Shown: one piece after another, positions 59,701 through 64,000 of the stretch
Position numbering within the stretch: position 1 is the first letter of the stretch
Layout: each line of letters opens with the position of its first letter
Source of the DNA: Prinia subflava
Taxonomy: Eukaryota > Chordata > Aves > Passeriformes > Cisticolidae
Direction of reading: 5' to 3'
Assembly (NCBI RefSeq): GCF_021018805.1
Contig: NC_086247.1
Span: 121,135,094-121,199,093 of the forward strand
DNA: 64,000 nucleotides
Notes under the pieces: model-generated
The model's input: the letters and a program-made list of their open reading frames with translations, nothing else
What the model was told of the DNA's origin: nothing
Database searches by the model: none
Made by a program: the position numbers and the translations under genes

Positions 59701-62700
59701 AAAAATAAAGTCTAGAAATAAGCAAAGAGCAGCCATTTTAAGGTATGGTATTTTTTAAGTTAATATACAATTCATCCTCTGTGACCCCAAACATCTGCCA
59801 CAAGACAATGATAACTACCTTGGATTTTTTTCCTAGTTTCTTTGAGGTTTTGGAGTTTTTTGGGAGAGGGGGAGGTTGAGTTTATTTAATTGGCACCAAT
59901 ATCTGTTCATATTTATACACATGGCAGGGAGCCTGAGGGGCAGGCAGAGGTTTTTCAGATCATCTGTCCTATAAACTCACAGGAAATCACTCAGTCCTCC
60001 TTTGCCCAATTATTTAATTCTCCAAATGTTGATACTAAAGGAAGACATGAAATTAGCTCCAGGGCAGGCTTAACCTTTTCAGTCCAAGAGCTCCAAAATT
60101 GATCTTTCAGGCCAAATCCCCAAGTTTTATTAGGAGAGTTGAACACCAGTTTGGGTTTTCCTGCGCGGTGCTCGGTCCCTGGCTGCTCGGTGGTGGTTTC
60201 CAAGGGGAGAGCCAAATCACGCTAATTGCACAGCATTTATGGGTATGTGTGCGTGTAATGCAGACCCCGCTGTCCCCCTCAGACCATCACTCATGTCACA
60301 CACACTACAGGCACATCCAACAGCTGTGAGGTGACCTGGAGATGGAAAGCTAACATCCCATATCCAATCCCCAGAGCCAGATGGGCCCGTTCCCTAAATG
60401 ACTATATAAATTCTAATAACGGCTGTAGACAATGTTGGCAGGTCCCACAGGCTTTCCTGCTGACCCCAGGGAGCAGCCACAGTGATGCAATACCTCAGCT
60501 GGTCCTCTGGAAAATCCCATGATACAATGTTTGCCTCCACCCTATCCAGCTGCAGAGGACATGCCAATAGGGACATGACAGAATAACAGTGGCTGGATGG
60601 ATGGCTCCCCACCCCTCTGCTCCTGAGGAGCAGGAGAGGACCTTTCTGACAAGTCACTGAGGGAAGGAAAATGGCCCCATTCTCCCAGGCACCCCAGGAA
60701 AGTGGCTGCCAGCCCAGTGGGTGGCTGGTATGGCCCTTGATGGCAGGACACCAGTGTTTCAGCTCTTCTGATGCCCCAGGAGATCTGTATGCTTCCAGGT
60801 GTTTTCTCACTCACACCCAGCTCCTCAGTGCTCAGCTCTAATAAAAGTCGCTGTTGCTCCTCTGTTTGTTTCATACGTGTTTAAAACACAGCACCTAGTA
60901 AAAACCTGCACCCAGCTAAGCAGGACATTTGAACCTTGACCCATGTTTCTTAAAGATTTAATCTCTTTTTGATTCACTAGCAATGCCTGCATAAACTCAA
61001 CATAATGGTGTATCCATTGTGCGTTTCCAAGCACAAACCAGTAGCTGAGCTGTTTAAGACTAAAACTGAGGGAATTCACTGTGAATACTCTCACTTGCCA
61101 TTTTCTTACTGTTGTTTCCTAGAATTAGTCAGAAATAAAATTATTTGGAGGAAAAAAATTCCTTTCAAAATCATCCTTATATGCTGCGTATTGAAGTATA
61201 ATACATTATATGCTTCCAATGGTCTTAACACCTTTGTATTAAAAAAAAAGGAGAACCAAATTATATCATCCTCCTTGTACCAAAATTTCTAAGAGTTCTG
61301 AAAGTTCTGGTTCAGTATAAATGTTTTCATTACAAAAGATATAAGAATTTGCTTACCACAGTGTCCTGCATGTAATTCATTAAAGAGTTTTTTGTCAAAG
61401 AAGAAGTAAATAGTATTTTTTTTTTTTCTGGAAGGAAAAGAGGACACACATATTGAAGAGTCAAGACTTTTGCCTGGGAAGGGTTTGCAGAAAGTTGTGC
61501 ACACTGACTTATACTTTGTAGTCAGGAAACACAAGATCTAGGATGTGATGGCAGAGGCATTCTATGCCTCTTTTTCCATCCATTTTTCTATGCTGAGGCT
61601 GATTCTTTTCTGCAGAGCTTATGAAGAAAACTTTCACAGCACTATACTGTCACTGGCAATGAAGTAGCTCCACCATCTGGGATTTTTTAGCATTGCCTTC
61701 CTTCCTCTTTTTCACTGGATTGTATACGGGTTTTTTGTTTTGTTTCACTTTTTTGTTTGTTTCTTTTGTACAAATAAGGCCACATATTGGAAATAAAATT
61801 ATAAGATAAAAGTGTAAATGTGGGTAATCCAGCTGGTCCTTATGGTCCACCCAGCATGAACTTCTGTCTCTGAACTGATTTCAAAAAATGTTTTTAAAAA
61901 TCTTTGTTTTAAAAGTGTCCCACCATGTTTTTTTTAAAGCTACGAAAATCTTTAGAAGTCACTGTCTCAAGAGGTAACAGTGAAGTGGAAGAAAGGATTT
62001 ATTCTAAAAATATATTTCTGAGACATATATTATTGTTTACATTGATGAAGACCAGGTGGATTTATTCCTGAAATACAAGGCAGACCCAAGTAGAAAATTC
62101 AAAGACTTTGGTGATAGAATTAATAAAGTCACTGCCTTCAGAGCTAACAGTTGTTTTTATGGTTAGGAACCTTGGCCTGAGCTCCTGACATTCTGATTTC
62201 ACGTAAAAATCCAGTATGTATGCATAAATTTCAAGCAGAAGGAAATTCAACCCAGCTGAAGTCACCCTGGCAGCAGGAGAGTATAATCAAACCCAAACCT
62301 TGCCCACTGTGTGGCTTTTTCCAGCCTCTCCCACATTAATGTAGTTGGGGCTCATATTATGCCCCCAAAGCCTTTATTTTTTAACACTTTCCAATCAGAG
62401 AAAACTGAGTGAAGACATGAGCTTTTCAGAGCTGTTTGAGAGTTCCAAAGGCTCCTGCTGGAACTGTTTTCCCAGGCCTCTTTGCTGGTGCTGCACAGCC
62501 TAAGGCTACAACAGAGAACCGATCAAGGCATGTCCAAGGGGCAGTGGCATCCCCTCTGCACCTCCCCACAGTCCTGCTATCAGCCCTTGCACAGTTTAGG
62601 GTTAAGCAGCTTTCCTCAGTCCATCCTGCCCTTCAGTTAACATGGGCACTTCTTTGCAGGCCCTGATGTACAAAAGGTTACAAGCAGCCACTGACAGGAT

Positions 62701-64000
62701 GAAATGTGTATGAGCAGCCTCAGACCTTCGGGGGGGGCTATACAAGGAGAGAAAGAAAGAGATGGTGGTGCCCTGAATGAACTGCTTAATTATATTTTTT
62801 TTTTAGCAGTTCTAATTTTAAGTCTCACTGGACACAGAAAATATTTATTTCTCAATCTCATGTGGCTTTAAAAGACCTTAGCTAGTGAGGTAGTGTTTGC
62901 ATTTCTTTTTTATAAATCTACCAGCAGTACTGCCCAAATCTGTTTTGTAAGTGTTTTGCTGGGCTTAGCAGGAGATTTGGCATCAGAGCAGTGATGAAAG
63001 AGGGCAATAGTCCTTGCTGATATCATATCACAAACAAACTCTTTCAATTCTTTTCTTATATAGGAGATGATGTAGAGGCATACAGGCCATGACAGTTCTG
63101 TTATTTTGTTATGTCTGTTCCTCCTCTTCTTTTCTCACATGTCTGTTTTCTTCTTTTGCTGCTGTGGTTTTGGCACTCTTCAAGATGAGAAGAAAGCTAT
63201 CCCAACAGAAAATAAAAGCAATCTCTTCATTTATAGAAATAGTACAAAAAGCAACAATATTCTCAATAAGACCACTTTGGAGTTTGGAGGACTTGTAGAC
63301 CTTTGTTTGCTGGTGAGGACATGGATTTTTCATTGCAGACTGTAAGCAACTGTCTTATTGCCTGCAGTCATACAAATAAACTGTCACAGAGTCTGTGACC
63401 TCAGCATTGCTGCAGTGATCATCTCACTGCTTTGATTAACTGAAGGACCAGTAAGTTGATGTCCTGAAATTGATGAAACTCAAGTCGATGAGAGAAGGAA
63501 GCAGTCCAGTAGCAGACACACCATTCATTCCTCTCGGATAGCAATGCCCCCTGTGCTGCACCTGGTTTGGATGGAGGAGTGCAGATCCCTGCCTTCACTC
63601 AACAGCCACACTTGCTCCATGTGAGCAACTCTTTTTTTTGGCAGAACAGAAACGTGGAGACTAGGAAGCACCTACTATGTCTACCACTGTATTCTTACCT
63701 AAGCATTTTTCTAGTCATAAGTGTCCTCAGACTGGTCCCTATCCCTGATTTATATTGAGTCAGCATCTTCAAGAATTTTGGGTTATACTCAGCCAGCATC
63801 CAGCCCAGGATGGTTGCAGAGCATAGGCTGCTGAAGCTCACAGAACCCAAGTTTGAAAGCCAACAATCCCATCCCATCCTTCCCTGACCCCTGGCTATCA
63901 GCCAGCAGGGCACTGTCAACTTACCCAATCAGAGGCTGCATTTGCACCAGCTACAAAAGCCACCATCAGATCTATTCTTCAGAAACTCTTTTAGCTGTGT
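56768..64000. other. Unique non-coding DNA
   Basis: About 7.2 kb without a recognisable gene. The longest frames (60394-60810 minus, 138 codons; 59172-59558 plus, 128; 58852-59229 minus, 125; 60542-60874 minus, 110) overlap each other on opposite strands and have no domain. The block 60150-60300 has more CpG pairs and a CTAATTG homeodomain core at 60222-60228. An 8-bp inverted repeat AGAGGCAT/ATGCCTCT lies at 61553-61571. T9 to T10 and TTTG-like tracts occur near 61420, 61730 and 62795. Confidence 0.55.
57471..57510. repeat. 20-bp tandem duplication
   Basis: Two adjacent copies of a 20-bp unit (first copy TGCAGAGTATTCCACCTCAT) that differ at only two positions. A fairly recent local duplication. 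Confidence 0.85.

Noticed and set aside
60394..60874. Two long overlapping minus-strand frames (138 and 110 codons)
   Set aside because: Both lie in locally GC-rich DNA, are in different frames of the same strand, and neither product resembles a known protein.
1..64000. CRISPR arrays, operons, tRNA, rRNA, U6 or other small RNA genes
   Set aside because: No spaced direct repeats, no bacterial gene organisation and no recognisable structural RNA sequence were found on reading; a covariance-model scan was not possible.

Overview
This window looks like a stretch of bird nuclear DNA, most likely intergenic or from a very large intron. I assign it to a bird because all four clear transposable-element fragments match the 3' end of CR1 LINEs, the dominant avian retrotransposon. 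They occur as short, diverged pieces, and I recognised no Alu, B1/B2 or L1 sequence. The DNA is AT-rich, poor in CpG, and has stop codons in all six frames. No open frame has a recognisable protein family, and the longest (about 166-177 codons) lie in locally GC-rich patches where stops are scarcer. I therefore annotate no protein-coding gene. The species and the neighbouring genes cannot be told from the sequence.

Layout. 1-8.8 kb: unique AT-rich DNA with an (AAAC)n stretch, one weak CR1 fragment (4815-4872) and a speculative two-exon plus-strand transcript (3547-4280) in which a TCC repeat would be the polypyrimidine tract. 8.8-12.8 kb: a perfect 82-bp (GATA)n array, a possible ancient MIR-like SINE fragment and a T-rich tract. 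12.8-25 kb: unique DNA with two CR1 fragments, several short tandem duplications and, at 22.9 kb, a small perfect hairpin just upstream of a TATA-like box. 25-34 kb: unique DNA holding the most striking structure of the window, a 53-bp-arm, almost perfect inverted repeat at 27567-27689, with an exact POU-dimer-type palindrome 330 bp downstream of it. 34-47 kb: unique DNA with a strong DR1 nuclear-receptor-like site (34439-34450), an 18-bp tandem duplication and a 47-base uninterrupted A run. 47.6-48.3 kb: the only CpG-rich island-like segment, flanked by homeodomain- and POU-like sites. 48.3-64 kb: unique DNA with a CR1 fragment at 52.1 kb, a 17-bp palindrome at 56.75 kb and a GC/CpG-elevated block near 60.2 kb.

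Functionally, the low density of repeats, the isolated CpG island and the scattered homeodomain, POU and nuclear-receptor-like motifs would fit a regulatory gene desert or intron. That reading is inference: conservation, expression and chromatin data are not visible here. No defence system, operon, virus or intact mobile element was found.
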